Shown: positions 15,898 to 25,114 of the stretch, piece after piece
Layout: each line of letters starts with the position of its first letter
Numbering within the stretch: the stretch's first letter is position 1
NCBI GenBank assembly: GCA_963829575.1
Contig: CAWHJF010000012.1
Location: 186,001 to 250,000 of the forward strand
DNA length: 64,000 nt
Reading direction: 5' to 3'
DNA from: KACC-23026 sp963829575
GTDB taxonomy: Bacteria > Bacillota > Bacilli > Bacillales > Sporolactobacillaceae
The notes under the pieces: generated by a model
Told to the model about the DNA's origin: nothing
What the model saw: only the letters and a program-made list of their open reading frames with translations
Database searches by the model: none
Position numbers and translations under genes: made by a program

Positions 15898-17343
15898 ATG
15901 TCAGACATGACTCAGAGTTCGCCCAGTTCACCGAGCGTTCGAGTTAGAGTTCAAAGACTCGGGAGCCGTCTAAGTGGAATGATTATGCCGAATATCGGCG
16001 CATTTATTGCTTGGGGATTAATTACGGCTTTATTTATCCCAACAGGTTGGACACCCAATAAAGAATTAGCAACCTTGGTTGGTCCAATGATTACCTATTT
16101 ACTTCCACTGCTCATTGGGTATACAGGAGGTAAACTTGTATACGGTGGCCGAGGGGCCGTTGTCGGTGCAGCCGCAACTATGGGTGTTATTGTAGGTTCG
16201 GATGTTCCGATGTTCCTAGGGGCCATGATTATGGGGCCACTAGGCGGGTATTGCATTAAACAAGTCGACAAACTGTTTAAAGACCGAATCCCACAAGGCT
16301 TTGAGATGTTAATCAACAATTTCTCGGCCGGGATTGTGGGTGGAGCGTTAGCGATCTTAGCTTTTTACGCGATTGGGCCTGCCGTTGATTATTTAAGCCA
16401 TCTTTTGGCTTCAGGCGTTGACTTCTTAGTTAATCACCATTTAATTCCTTTGGCTAACCTTTTTATCGAACCAGCTAAAATTTTGTTCTTAAATAACGCG
16501 ATTGGAAATGGTATTCTCGTTCCTTTAGGGGTGGAGCAAGCCAAATCGACAGGAAAATCAATCCTATTCCTTCTTGAAGCAAACCCAGGACCTGGTTTTG
16601 GTGTTCTACTTGCATATTGGGCATTTGCCAAGGGGACGGCGAAACAATCTGCACCAGGTGCGATTATCATTCAATTCTTGGGCGGGATTCATGAAATTTA
16701 TTTCCCTTATGTCTTGATGCGTCCGTTACTTGTTCTTGCTGTAATGGCTGGGGGTGTTGCGGGAACATTCACGCTTAGTATTTTCCATGCGGGTCTTATC
16801 GCAGCAGCTTCTCCTGGTAGTATTTTTGCCGTACTTGCTATGACGCCTAAGGGTAATTATGTGGGTGTGTTGGCAGGTGTTCTCGTTGCAGCAGCGGTAT
16901 CCTTCCTTGTATCTGCGTTGATCTTGAAAACAACGAAAGCTAAGGATGAGGATTTATCAGAAGCAACTTCTAGAATGGAAGAGATGAAAGGCAAAAAGAG
17001 CAGTGTAGCTAGTACGTTAACTCAAAATGCTGGAGCAGAATCAGTTGCTGACACCGTTGCAACTGGCGCCGTTGATAAAATTATTTTTGCATGTGATGCC
17101 GGAATGGGTTCAAGTGCAATGGGAGCATCCATTCTCCGAAACAAGGTGAAAAAAGCAGATTTAGATATTGACGTGACTAATACGTCTATTAATAATCTTC
17201 CAAATGATGCGGATATCGTCATTACGCATAAAGATTTAACCGACCGTGCACGGGTTAAAGTTCCAAACGCACGTCACATCTCAGTCGAAAATTTCCTAAA
17301 TAGCCCTAAATATGATGAACTCGTTAACGAACTTAAGAAATAG
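15898..17343 (+). CDS. mtlA: Mannitol PTS enzyme IICB
   Basis: A 481-residue membrane permease and phosphotransferase that imports mannitol as mannitol-1-phosphate. Residues 1-345 are the IIC domain: LSGMIMPNIGAFIAWGLITALF, GGRGAVVGAAATMGVIVGSDVPMF, and GGIHEIYFPYVLM, which holds the substrate-site GGIHE. A linker of about 45 residues leads to the IIB domain with phosphocysteine 399 in IFACDAGMGSSAMGAS. The IIA domain is a separate protein (19644). CGGAGGTG precedes ATG 15898. First gene of a four-gene unit; a terminator at 17356 separates it from mtlR, allowing differential expression. Confidence 0.96.
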   Translation: MSDMTQSSPSSPSVRVRVQRLGSRLSGMIMPNIGAFIAWGLITALFIPTGWTPNKELATLVGPMITYLLPLLIGYTGGKLVYGGRGAVVGAAATMGVIVGSDVPMFLGAMIMGPLGGYCIKQVDKLFKDRIPQGFEMLINNFSAGIVGGALAILAFYAIGPAVDYLSHLLASGVDFLVNHHLIPLANLFIEPAKILFLNNAIGNGILVPLGVEQAKSTGKSILFLLEANPGPGFGVLLAYWAFAKGTAKQSAPGAIIIQFLGGIHEIYFPYVLMRPLLVLAVMAGGVAGTFTLSIFHAGLIAAASPGSIFAVLAMTPKGNYVGVLAGVLVAAAVSFLVSALILKTTKAKDEDLSEATSRMEEMKGKKSSVASTLTQNAGAESVADTVATGAVDKIIFACDAGMGSSAMGASILRNKVKKADLDIDVTNTSINNLPNDADIVITHKDLTDRARVKVPNARHISVENFLNSPKYDELVNELKK

Positions 17344-17355
17344 AAAATAGCACCC

Positions 17356-17396
17356 CAAAAAACGGTTGGCCGAGCGGTCAACCGTTTTTATTTAAA
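17356..17396 (+). terminator. Terminator between mtlA and mtlR
   Basis: AAACGGTTG / CAACCGTTT stem with T-run. Confidence 0.88.
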
Positions 17397-17522
17397 AAAA
17401 TGTCAACAATACATAAGACGAACTTAAAACAACTTCCCCTTTTAAATGAGATTTTTTTGAATTAACATGAGTTTATAGGGAAAGTTAATTAAAATGTTGT
17501 CTTAAGATGATGAGGTGGTTCC

Positions 17523-19640
17523 ATGTACATTTCTGCCAGGGAACGCATGATCTTAGAAATCCTCCTCACTCACATAGAGGAGATTACAGTCAGACAGCTT
17601 TCCGAGGAACTTGGAGTCAGTGAACGGACGATTCACCGTGACCTAAAAGGTGTAGAAGACATCCTTAATAAATCGGGCATTCACTTTTCGAAGAAATCCG
17701 GTGTGGGCTTATCTATTAGTGGAGAGAAGGCAGATCTTGAGCATTTGCAGTTAATGCTACATAACCAATCTCCCGTGGAATTCACACCAGAAGAACGGCA
17801 AACCATTATTCTTTGTACACTACTAGAATCCAATGATCCTGTTAAGCTTCAGTCTTTATCAACGGATTTGAATGTCACCATGGTAACGGTAAGCAATGAT
17901 CTATACAAGCTCGAGGATTTTCTAGAGGAGTTTGACCTTACATTAAATAAAAAAAGAGGCTATGGTGTTGAAATTCTCGGTTCCGAATCCAATAAACGTA
18001 AAGCCATGCGGGCTGTGATTTCGGAGAATATGGATGAAGTAGAGTTTCTCTCACTCGTTCGAGAATCCATACAAAAGCAAACCCTGCCGACCTCCGATAC
18101 CATTTCCCAGAAACTCCTTGGCCTGGTTGAAAAACAGAAGCTCGTCATTGTTGAAAAAGTCGTCGAAGAAGCGACCAAAGAACGCCATTATGCCATCGCA
18201 GATAGCGCGTATATTGGTTTAGTGGTCCATCTTGCCCTCGCCATTGAACGCATTCAACAAGGTGAAAATATTAAGATGGATTCCACTTATCTTGAAGTCA
18301 TGAAGCGTGCAACGGAATTTAAAATAGCGGAAAGAATTGTCGAAAAACTAGCCACCGTCTTTAATTTAGTTATTCCAGAGGCTGAAATTGGCTATATTAC
18401 CATGCATCTGCAAGGGGCGAAGCTTAGGCAGGACAAAGACTACATAATTGCAGATAAAAGTATTGAGGCATCGGAGAAGGCCAAGCAATTAATCCGATAT
18501 GTTGAGAAGGAATTAGAGGGTGACTTGTCGACCAATTTCTCCTTATATTCAGGTCTTGTGACCCATTTGGAGCCCGCTTTATATCGAATTGAACAAAAGA
18601 TGCGCATTCAAAATCCTTTACTTGAAAAAATAAAAGAGGACTACCACGATTTGTTTTCTTTAATTAAAAAGGCAGTTGGTCAGATTTTTATGGGACAGAA
18701 GATTCCTGATGAAGAGGTAGGCTTCCTTGTCCTACATTTTGGCTCGGCCCTGTTAACAACGTCAAACGCAGTTCAGCTAAAGGCAATCGTCATTTGTTCA
18801 ACCGGCATTGGCACCTCTAAGATTCTCGCTACAAGGATGGCGCGAGAATTTCCAGAAATCAAAACGCTAAAGAACGTCTCATTATTTGAATTAGATCAAC
18901 TTAATATTGAGGACTTTGATCTAGTGATTTCAACGGTCAAGCTTCCTGATTTCGGGTATCCGTATTCGCTTGTCAGTCCGATTTTGACACAAGAAGAAAT
19001 TACAAAATTGCGTGCGGTCATTCAAGAGAAACGGACCAAAAATGCCCTGAAGGTTGGGGCTCATGCATTTAATCAGACCGCCCAATCGCTGGAAGATATG
19101 ACCGTCACTATTAAGCGGTTGGAAGACATCCAGGATGAAACCCAAATGATCCTTGAACTCATTAAAAATTATCAAGTGAAACCTTCAAATAAGGGTCATA
19201 TAAAAGAGATTTTACAAGATGTCTGTTCAGAACTTGAGTCCCAATCCATTATTCGAGATCCATTACAAGTTGTTACGGCTTTAATGGCTCGTGAAGCGGT
19301 CGGCGGGCTCGGAATTCCGGATTCAACTCTAGCGCTTTTTCATACACGACATACGAGCATTTTAAAACCTGTTTTTCTGACCCTTGCATTGTCAGAACCC
19401 CTAACAGTAATGTCAATGGCTCAACAATCAATGGAAATGAACAGTGTGTGTCTTCTTTTGGCACCCGAACAAATATCCAATCGCCAATTGGAAATATTAA
19501 GTTATATAAGTGCAATGATTATAGAAACCAAAGAAAGTCTTCTTTTATTTGAAACAAATAATGAAGTGTTGATTAGAGGCTATCTTGCAACTAAATTAAA
19601 CCAATTCTTTTGGTGGAAACTTACAGAAATGAGGGATTAG
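17523..19640 (+). CDS. mtlR: Mannitol operon activator with PRD and PTS domains
   Basis: A 705-residue transcription activator. In order: HTH domains at the N-terminus (VRQLSEELGVSERTIHRDLK, then a second HTH including VTMVTVSNDLYKLEDFL), two PRD domains (about 190-400, with histidines such as GLVVHLALAIERI, YITMHLQGAKLR, and VTHLEPALYRIE plus LVLHFGSALL), an EIIB-gat-like domain with a cysteine loop (IVICSTGIGTSKILATRM), and a C-terminal EIIA-mtl-like domain with GIPDSTLALFHTRH. Phosphorylation by the PTS on these sites sets activity, as known for Bacillus/Geobacillus MtlR. It is followed three bases later by mtlF. Confidence 0.95.
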   Translation: MYISARERMILEILLTHIEEITVRQLSEELGVSERTIHRDLKGVEDILNKSGIHFSKKSGVGLSISGEKADLEHLQLMLHNQSPVEFTPEERQTIILCTLLESNDPVKLQSLSTDLNVTMVTVSNDLYKLEDFLEEFDLTLNKKRGYGVEILGSESNKRKAMRAVISENMDEVEFLSLVRESIQKQTLPTSDTISQKLLGLVEKQKLVIVEKVVEEATKERHYAIADSAYIGLVVHLALAIERIQQGENIKMDSTYLEVMKRATEFKIAERIVEKLATVFNLVIPEAEIGYITMHLQGAKLRQDKDYIIADKSIEASEKAKQLIRYVEKELEGDLSTNFSLYSGLVTHLEPALYRIEQKMRIQNPLLEKIKEDYHDLFSLIKKAVGQIFMGQKIPDEEVGFLVLHFGSALLTTSNAVQLKAIVICSTGIGTSKILATRMAREFPEIKTLKNVSLFELDQLNIEDFDLVISTVKLPDFGYPYSLVSPILTQEEITKLRAVIQEKRTKNALKVGAHAFNQTAQSLEDMTVTIKRLEDIQDETQMILELIKNYQVKPSNKGHIKEILQDVCSELESQSIIRDPLQVVTALMAREAVGGLGIPDSTLALFHTRHTSILKPVFLTLALSEPLTVMSMAQQSMEMNSVCLLLAPEQISNRQLEILSYISAMIIETKESLLLFETNNEVLIRGYLATKLNQFFWWKLTEMRD

Positions 19641-19643
19641 GAA

Positions 19644-20084
19644 ATGACTTTAGAAGTTTTAACAACGGATAACATCATGTTGAATGCATCTGCAGCAGAT
19701 AAGAAAGCGGCTATTGAGTTGGCCGGTAAATTATTGGTTGATCATGGGTATGTCGAGTCGAGTTATATTGACAAAATGTTTGAAAGAGAAGAGCTGACCT
19801 CTACTTATATGGGGAATTTTGTTGCGATCCCACATGGTACAGAAGATGCGAAAGAAGCCGTGTTGAATTCCGGGATTTCTATTGTGCAAGTTCCGGGGGG
19901 CGTGGATTTTGGAAGTGGCAATACGGTCAAACTGCTATTTGGTATTGCTGGGAAAAATAACGAACATCTTGATATCTTATCTAAAATTGCGATTGTCTGT
20001 TCGGAAGAGGAAAATGTTCAAAAATTGATTCAGGCTCAAACAAAAGAAGAAATGATCGCGTTATTCGATGAGGTGAATGTTTAA
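19644..20084 (+). CDS. mtlF: Mannitol PTS enzyme IIA
   Basis: A 146-residue cytoplasmic phosphocarrier that passes phosphate from HPr to the IIB domain of MtlA. The phosphohistidine is His64 in FVAIPHGTEDAK. The N-terminal NIMLNASAADKKAAIELAGKLL and the VDFGSGNTVKLLFGIAGKNNEHLDIL segment are typical. Its last base overlaps the first base of mtlD, indicating translational coupling. Confidence 0.95.
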   Translation: MTLEVLTTDNIMLNASAADKKAAIELAGKLLVDHGYVESSYIDKMFEREELTSTYMGNFVAIPHGTEDAKEAVLNSGISIVQVPGGVDFGSGNTVKLLFGIAGKNNEHLDILSKIAIVCSEEENVQKLIQAQTKEEMIALFDEVNV

Positions 20085-21220
20085 TGAAAGCTGTTCACTT
20101 TGGTGCAGGTAATATAGGAAGAGGATTTATTGGAAGCCTATTGTATCAATCCGGTTACCATACCACCTTTGTTGATGTGAACAGTCATGTTGTGGACCTG
20201 ATTAATGAGCGAGGCCAATACCAGGTTGTGGAGGCTGATGCCCAACATGACACACGGATCATTGAAAACATCTCTGCGATCAATAGTCAGACTGATCCTG
20301 AAAGTGTGGTGCAAGCGATCGTTGAGGCAGACCTTGTCACAGCTGCGGTGGGTCCAACTGTTTTACCCCTTATTTCAGGCTTAGTTGCAAAAGGGCTTAT
20401 GGAGCGATTAGAGAAGAACGAGACACCCCTTAATCTCATTGCTTGTGAAAATATGATCGGTGGCAGTGCGCTCTTGAAGGAAAAGGTGTATGAGAAAATT
20501 GCAGAGGATCTAAAATCGCGTTTTGATGAATTATATGGGTTTCCAAATGCAGCTGTGGATCGAATTGTACCCAATCAGGTTAATGAGGATCCTTTAGCGG
20601 TCAAAGTAGAACCCTTCTATGAGTGGGTGGTGGAAGCGCCAACGCTTGTAGGGGAACAACCAAAGGTAGAAGGGATTCATTTTGTAGAGGATCTTGAACC
20701 TTATATCGAAAGAAAGTTGTTTACAGTCAATACAGGTCATGCTGCTGCGGCTTATTTAGGTTTTCAAGCAGGTGTGGAAACGATTGACCAAGCCATGGCA
20801 ACCTCGGCGATCCAGGACGCTGTTAAAGCAACCTTGCAGGAAACGGGACGCGTTTTGGTTAAAAAGTATGGGTTTGATCAAGCGACGCATCAAGCCTATA
20901 TTGAAAAGATTATCAATCGGTTTAAGAATCCAGAACTTTCGGATGAAGTCACTCGTGTTGGCCGCTCACCGATTCGGAAATTAGGACCTAATGATCGATT
21001 GGTTGGTCCGGCTGGGCAGTACTTTGAACTTTTGGGAGAAGAGCCAATGAACTTAGCCCGCGTCATTGCAGCCGTTCTTCATTTTGAAAATCCTGAAGAC
21101 CCAGAGGCAGTCGAGTTGCAGAAAGTGGTGGCGGAACAAGGTCCAGAAGAAGCGTTATTGACCTATGCGAAACTTGAGAAAAACTCGGCTTTAACAAAGT
21201 TGGTCATGACAAACTATTGA
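20084..21220 (+). CDS. mtlD: Mannitol-1-phosphate 5-dehydrogenase
   Basis: A 378-residue NAD-dependent polyol dehydrogenase that oxidises mannitol-1-phosphate to fructose-6-phosphate. The N-terminus AVHFGAGNIGRGFIGSLL is the Rossmann glycine-rich motif. NLIACENMIGGSALLKEKV, DRIVPNQ, and KLFTVNTGHAAAAYLGF, with the active-site lysine and the NTGH motif, are family hallmarks. Last gene of the mannitol unit, with a terminator 38 bases after the stop. Confidence 0.96.
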   Translation: MKAVHFGAGNIGRGFIGSLLYQSGYHTTFVDVNSHVVDLINERGQYQVVEADAQHDTRIIENISAINSQTDPESVVQAIVEADLVTAAVGPTVLPLISGLVAKGLMERLEKNETPLNLIACENMIGGSALLKEKVYEKIAEDLKSRFDELYGFPNAAVDRIVPNQVNEDPLAVKVEPFYEWVVEAPTLVGEQPKVEGIHFVEDLEPYIERKLFTVNTGHAAAAYLGFQAGVETIDQAMATSAIQDAVKATLQETGRVLVKKYGFDQATHQAYIEKIINRFKNPELSDEVTRVGRSPIRKLGPNDRLVGPAGQYFELLGEEPMNLARVIAAVLHFENPEDPEAVELQKVVAEQGPEEALLTYAKLEKNSALTKLVMTNY

Positions 21221-21258
21221 ATGATAAGTGAATGAGCACAAAAAAGCGTCTTGAAGTG

Positions 21259-21295
21259 AAAAGGGCTGTCGAAAACATTTCGGCAGCCCTTTTCT
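21259..21295 (+). terminator. Terminator of the mannitol operon
   Basis: AAAAGGGCTGTCGAAA / TTTCGGCAGCCCTTTT stem. The same GCTGTCGAA/TTCGGCAGC core occurs at 36955-36984 and at the right edge of the window. Confidence 0.92.
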
Positions 21296-21331
21296 TGGTT
21301 GGGGTTGGACAGGAATAGACGCCTAGGGTGA

Positions 21332-21373
21332 TGAAGCCCTCAAATCCAGAGGATCCTGGTAAAGAGGGCTTCA
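21332..21373. repeat. Single hairpin related to the 52-bp tandem repeat
   Basis: TGAAGCCCTC / GAGGGCTTCA, ten base pairs, with the same stem letters as the array at 6036-6191. Between the convergent mtlD and LacI-regulator genes. Confidence 0.7.
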
Positions 21374-21386
21374 GAAACGACTTTTT

Positions 21387-22397
21387 CTAGTTTAATGAAC
21401 AGGTACTCTCTCTCAAGGCAAGGTGATGCATGACATTAAGGTGTTGAGGAATGGAGTCGTCGTCATTTTTGCATAATTTCATCAAATGACGCGTCGCAGT
21501 CATGCCGATTTCAACCGCTGAATACTCAATCGTCGATAACCTAGGTCGAATGAGTTTGGATAACTCAATGCCATCAAACCCAAAAACAGAAATATCTTCC
21601 GGTACTTTAAAGCCATGGTCTAAAAGATAATTCATTGCACCAATCGCCATAGAGTCAGTCGAGCAAAAAACAGCAGTAGGAAAAGTCTCTTGTTTGACAA
21701 TTTTAGACATGGACCGGCTGCCTTCCTCAAGTGAAACGCCGCTTTCGACAACCCATTTTTCTTGAAAAGAGAGCCCGGCATCTTCTAGGGCTTTTTTATA
21801 CCCCTTAAATCGATCTTCCCAAATGGGTTCTCCGTTGCTTCCCTTAATCATTCCTATTTTTTTATGCCCATTATTAATAAGATATGTGACTGCCTCATAG
21901 GAAGCCGTGAAGTTGTCAACGTGAACAGACGGAATAGAAGGATGTAACGAGGTCTGCCCGACAAGAATTACGGGGTGAAGACGCTCTGTCACGAACTCAT
22001 GATAATCGACTTCCCAAGGATTCCCCATAAAAATCAAGCCTTGAGTCGAGAATTGGTCAATAAATAAGTTCATATAATGCATTTCATTTTCTTTCGAACC
22101 ATCTGTAAAACCGATCACTGTATCATAACCATAGAGACGCGAAACACGATTGATGCCCACCACGTAATCATCCAATACGGTATTGGTGTTCTGAGGGCAA
22201 ATCACTCCGATTAAAGGACGATCAGGAGGTTTAGGAGTAGATTGATTAACAAAAGGGAGATAATTATTTTCTTTTAAAACACTCAGTACTTTTTTTCTCA
22301 GCTCTTCTTTGACCGGTTTGCTGTTATTAATGACCCGTGAGACCGTAGAAGTTGAGACACCGGCTTGATCGGCGATTTCTTTGAGTGTGATCTTCAA
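21387..22397 (-). CDS. LacI-family regulator, probably of the maltose/alpha-glucoside operon
   Basis: A 336-residue repressor. The N-terminal HTH and hinge read ITLKEIADQAGVSTSTVSRVINN...VKEELRKKVLSVLKENNYLP. The ligand-binding domain follows (PLIGVICPQNT..., VHVDNFTASYEAVTYLINNGHKKIGMIKG, FCSTDSMAIGAMNYLLDHG, SVFGFDGIELSKLIRPRLSTIEY). It is divergent from the maltose-type ABC transporter and most likely controls it, a MalR-like arrangement. The inducer is unknown. Own promoter region shared with the operon at 22398-22672. Confidence 0.9.
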   Translation of the reverse strand: MKITLKEIADQAGVSTSTVSRVINNSKPVKEELRKKVLSVLKENNYLPFVNQSTPKPPDRPLIGVICPQNTNTVLDDYVVGINRVSRLYGYDTVIGFTDGSKENEMHYMNLFIDQFSTQGLIFMGNPWEVDYHEFVTERLHPVILVGQTSLHPSIPSVHVDNFTASYEAVTYLINNGHKKIGMIKGSNGEPIWEDRFKGYKKALEDAGLSFQEKWVVESGVSLEEGSRSMSKIVKQETFPTAVFCSTDSMAIGAMNYLLDHGFKVPEDISVFGFDGIELSKLIRPRLSTIEYSAVEIGMTATRHLMKLCKNDDDSIPQHLNVMHHLALRESTCSLN

Positions 22398-22550
22398 CTA
22401 AACCACAACCTTATATTTAAAATAAGAATAAATTTTTATGCGGCAAGAGATACTAACTTTAGTTTACCAGGATAGAAATTAAAAATATTCTTTTGAATTA
22501 GACGTTGACCTAGGAAATATTTTGTCATATAATCGTCCTAAAGGCAAGAA

Positions 22551-22642
22551 GTTTTCCTGAAATGGCTTACATTTTTAAATTCAGGAAAATATTTTCCTGA
22601 ATTCGCTTGCAGATCTTGTTCTAGAAAACTTTTTTCCTGAAT
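22551..22642. promoter_or_regulatory. Operator region with three TTTTCCTGAA boxes, one a perfect 22-bp palindrome
   Basis: Boxes at 22552-22561, 22580-22601 (TTCAGGAAAAT followed by its exact inverse) and 22632-22641, all in the divergent region between the LacI regulator and malE-like genes. The palindrome centre is AT, not the CG usual for LacI-family operators, so a second regulator may bind here. Confidence 0.65.
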
Positions 22643-22672
22643 ATCACTATTAATTTAAAAGGGGATGCTACG

Positions 22673-24013
22673 ATGAGTAAGAAAGGTCTTTTCAAAAAGC
22701 TCGCTGTTGTTGTTCTTGTAACCGTTTTAGCGGTTGCGCTTACAGCTTGTGGCGGAGGGTCATCTAAGAATGGCTCAGGAAATACGAGCAAGTCTGGTAA
22801 TGGAAGCAGTAAATCCAGTGGCCCAGTAAACATTATTATTACAAACGGTAAAGGTGAAATCGACAAGCAATTTAAGCAAGCTGCTAAAGACTTTCATGCT
22901 GCAAATCCTAATATCAATGTAGAGGTTGATTCCGTTGCTGTAGGAGATACTCTTAATGAATATGATAAGCTTACAGCTTCAGGTAAAACACCTACGATTG
23001 CCATGTTCGATCCATATTCTGCTTTACACAAATACAAAGATGTCGGCATCGATCTTTCGAATGAAAAATGGGTAGCGGATACAAATGACGCGCTTAAAAA
23101 TTCTCAAGGGCAACTTATTGGTTTCCCGTTTGCTATCGAAGGTATGGGTTTTGTCTACAACCAACAAGTTCTTGATAAAGCGGTTGGCGGCACATTTGAT
23201 CCATACTCCATCAACACTGTTGATAAATTAAAATCACTCTTAGACAAAATCAAGGCGTCTGGCGTGAAATATCCAGTAGCTTACCAAACAGAAGCGTGGT
23301 CGGTTGGTAACCACTACAGCTCTTTATTCTTAGATCAAGCAAGCGATCCAGCTTCGATCGTTACTAAGCTTCAAAACGGTAACTTTGATCTTATGAAAAA
23401 TGCCGATTGGAATGGCTACTACAACACTTTGGATCTTATGACTTCAAAGAAATACAATAAATATGGTGCTCGTCCACTTGGACAATATTATGATCAAGCA
23501 CACGTTGCAGTAGGTAAAGGCGACTCCGCAATCCTATTCAACGGTGACTGGGCATATGATTCACTTAAAGCTGTTGCTGGTGCTAAGTTTGGTTTCATGC
23601 CTGTACCAGTAGACAACAACCCAAATAACCCACTTAACAACAAAATTGCAGCAGGCCCAACTCAGGTTCTAGTTATTAACAAAAAAGCAACTCAAGCTCA
23701 ACAAGATGCAGCTAAGAAGTTCTTGAACTGGTTAGTGTATGATCAAAAAGGTCAAGACTTCGTCGTAAATCAAGCACAAGTTGTTTCCGCGTTTAAGAAC
23801 AACCCTAACAAAGTCTCTAACCCACTTGGTGTTGCACTTGCTAATGCAATCCAAAACGGAAAAACAATGCCATTTAGCACAAACTACATCAACGCTTCTG
23901 ATTGGTCAACGATCGTTGGTCCAGATGTTCAAAAGTATATCGGCGGTCAAGAGTCTAGAGCTCAATTAGCAAAAGACCTTGAGAACTACTTCCAAACGCA
24001 TAAAAATCAGTAA
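22673..24013 (+). CDS. Maltose-type ABC transporter, substrate-binding lipoprotein
   Basis: A 446-residue family 1 solute-binding protein. Signal peptide KKLAVVVLVTVLAVALTACGGG with lipobox LTAC, then a Gly/Ser/Asn-rich linker and the two-lobed binding domain (NIIITNGKGEIDKQFKQAA..., TIAMFDPYSALHKYKD, AILFNGDWAYDSLKAVAGAKFGFMPVP, PTQVLVINKKATQAQQDAAKKFLNWL). Substrate inferred as maltose/maltodextrin-like from the GH13 gene of the same cluster. AAGGGGAT precedes ATG 22673. A terminator at 24048 will reduce read-through into the permeases, as is usual. Confidence 0.92.
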   Translation: MSKKGLFKKLAVVVLVTVLAVALTACGGGSSKNGSGNTSKSGNGSSKSSGPVNIIITNGKGEIDKQFKQAAKDFHAANPNINVEVDSVAVGDTLNEYDKLTASGKTPTIAMFDPYSALHKYKDVGIDLSNEKWVADTNDALKNSQGQLIGFPFAIEGMGFVYNQQVLDKAVGGTFDPYSINTVDKLKSLLDKIKASGVKYPVAYQTEAWSVGNHYSSLFLDQASDPASIVTKLQNGNFDLMKNADWNGYYNTLDLMTSKKYNKYGARPLGQYYDQAHVAVGKGDSAILFNGDWAYDSLKAVAGAKFGFMPVPVDNNPNNPLNNKIAAGPTQVLVINKKATQAQQDAAKKFLNWLVYDQKGQDFVVNQAQVVSAFKNNPNKVSNPLGVALANAIQNGKTMPFSTNYINASDWSTIVGPDVQKYIGGQESRAQLAKDLENYFQTHKNQ

Positions 24014-24047
24014 TTAATCGACCTTTTGAAAAGCCTTTGTAACCATT

Positions 24048-24086
24048 AAAGTGGGCGAGTAGTGGAACTCTCGCCCACTTGTTTTC
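24048..24086 (+). terminator. Partial terminator between binding protein and permease genes
   Basis: AAGTGGGCGAG / CTCGCCCACTT stem followed by GTTTTC. Confidence 0.85.
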
Positions 24087-24232
24087 ATTTCCCCTTAAAA
24101 TAGAAGAAAATTTCAAAATTTTTTCGCCTGTACTGTTTTGTGAGTCATCAAATTGGATTCACGCATTTAATATGAGTTTAGATGTCTTTACTGACTCAAC
24201 ATCAACATTATTTATAAAGGAAGTGAAATGCA

Positions 24233-25114
24233 TTGAAACGGAAAAAACGTCTTTCCAATTGGGGGAACTCTTTTCTATTTCTAGGTCCAACCACCTTGTT
24301 CTTTGCAATGACTGTTATCATCCCTTTTATCTATGGCGTTTATATGACATTTAATAAGATGAGTTCGCCAATTGACCCGCCTCACTTTGCTGGGTTTTCC
24401 AACTATGTAGCTGCAGTCCACGATTCAGCCTTTTGGACGTCTCTATTTTTAACCTTAAAATTTGTTGTGGCCACGGTTTTCTTTGTTAACTTAGTGGGGT
24501 TTGGTCTCGCTTATCTCGTGACATCTGGAATGCGAATCCAAAACTCCATGAGAACTGCTTATTTCACACCAAACTTAATTGGAGGATTGGTTCTCGGTTA
24601 TATTTGGCAATTTATTTTTGTTCAATCTTTACCAAGTTTAGGTGCGAAATTGGGGATCTCTTGGTTGAAACTCGGGTGGCTCGGTGATCCTCATGAAGCG
24701 TTTTGGGCGCTTGTATTGGTTACGATTTGGCAAACGTCTGGTTATATGATGATTATTTTCATTGCTGGCCTTGTTGGAATCCCTAAAGATTTAATTGAAG
24801 CATCTCGAATAGATGGAGCAGGCCCACTACGCAGGTTGATTAGTGTGACGCTTCCATTAATGGTGCCGTCTTTTGTTGTTACTATTTTCTTATCACTTAA
24901 GAATGCGTTCATGGTGTACGATGTCAACTTCTCTTTGACACAAGGTGGTCCATTTAACAGTACGGAGATGGTCTCGATGTATGTCGTGAACACGGCTTTC
25001 GTACAGTCTAATTACGGGACAGGTCAAGCAGAAGCCATTGTCCTATTTATCATTGTCGCTATTGTAACCGGCATTCAAGTATTTTCGAGCAAAAGAATGG
25101 AGGTTGAAGCATAA
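24233..25114 (+). CDS. ABC sugar permease, MalF-like
   Basis: A 293-residue inner-membrane subunit with six predicted helices. It has the EAA loop EASRIDGAGPLRRLISVTLPLM that contacts the ATPase. TTG 24233 is taken as the start because AAAGGAAGTG lies seven bases before it; the nearby ATG 24228 is out of frame and closes at once. Its stop overlaps the next gene's ATG by one base. No ATPase gene is present in the cluster, so a shared MsmX-type ATPase is likely used. Confidence 0.92.
   Translation: MKRKKRLSNWGNSFLFLGPTTLFFAMTVIIPFIYGVYMTFNKMSSPIDPPHFAGFSNYVAAVHDSAFWTSLFLTLKFVVATVFFVNLVGFGLAYLVTSGMRIQNSMRTAYFTPNLIGGLVLGYIWQFIFVQSLPSLGAKLGISWLKLGWLGDPHEAFWALVLVTIWQTSGYMMIIFIAGLVGIPKDLIEASRIDGAGPLRRLISVTLPLMVPSFVVTIFLSLKNAFMVYDVNFSLTQGGPFNSTEMVSMYVVNTAFVQSNYGTGQAEAIVLFIIVAIVTGIQVFSSKRMEVEA

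Noticed and set aside
24079..24354. 91-aa frame starting before the MalF-like gene
   Set aside because: It runs out of frame into the permease and has no independent protein-like features.
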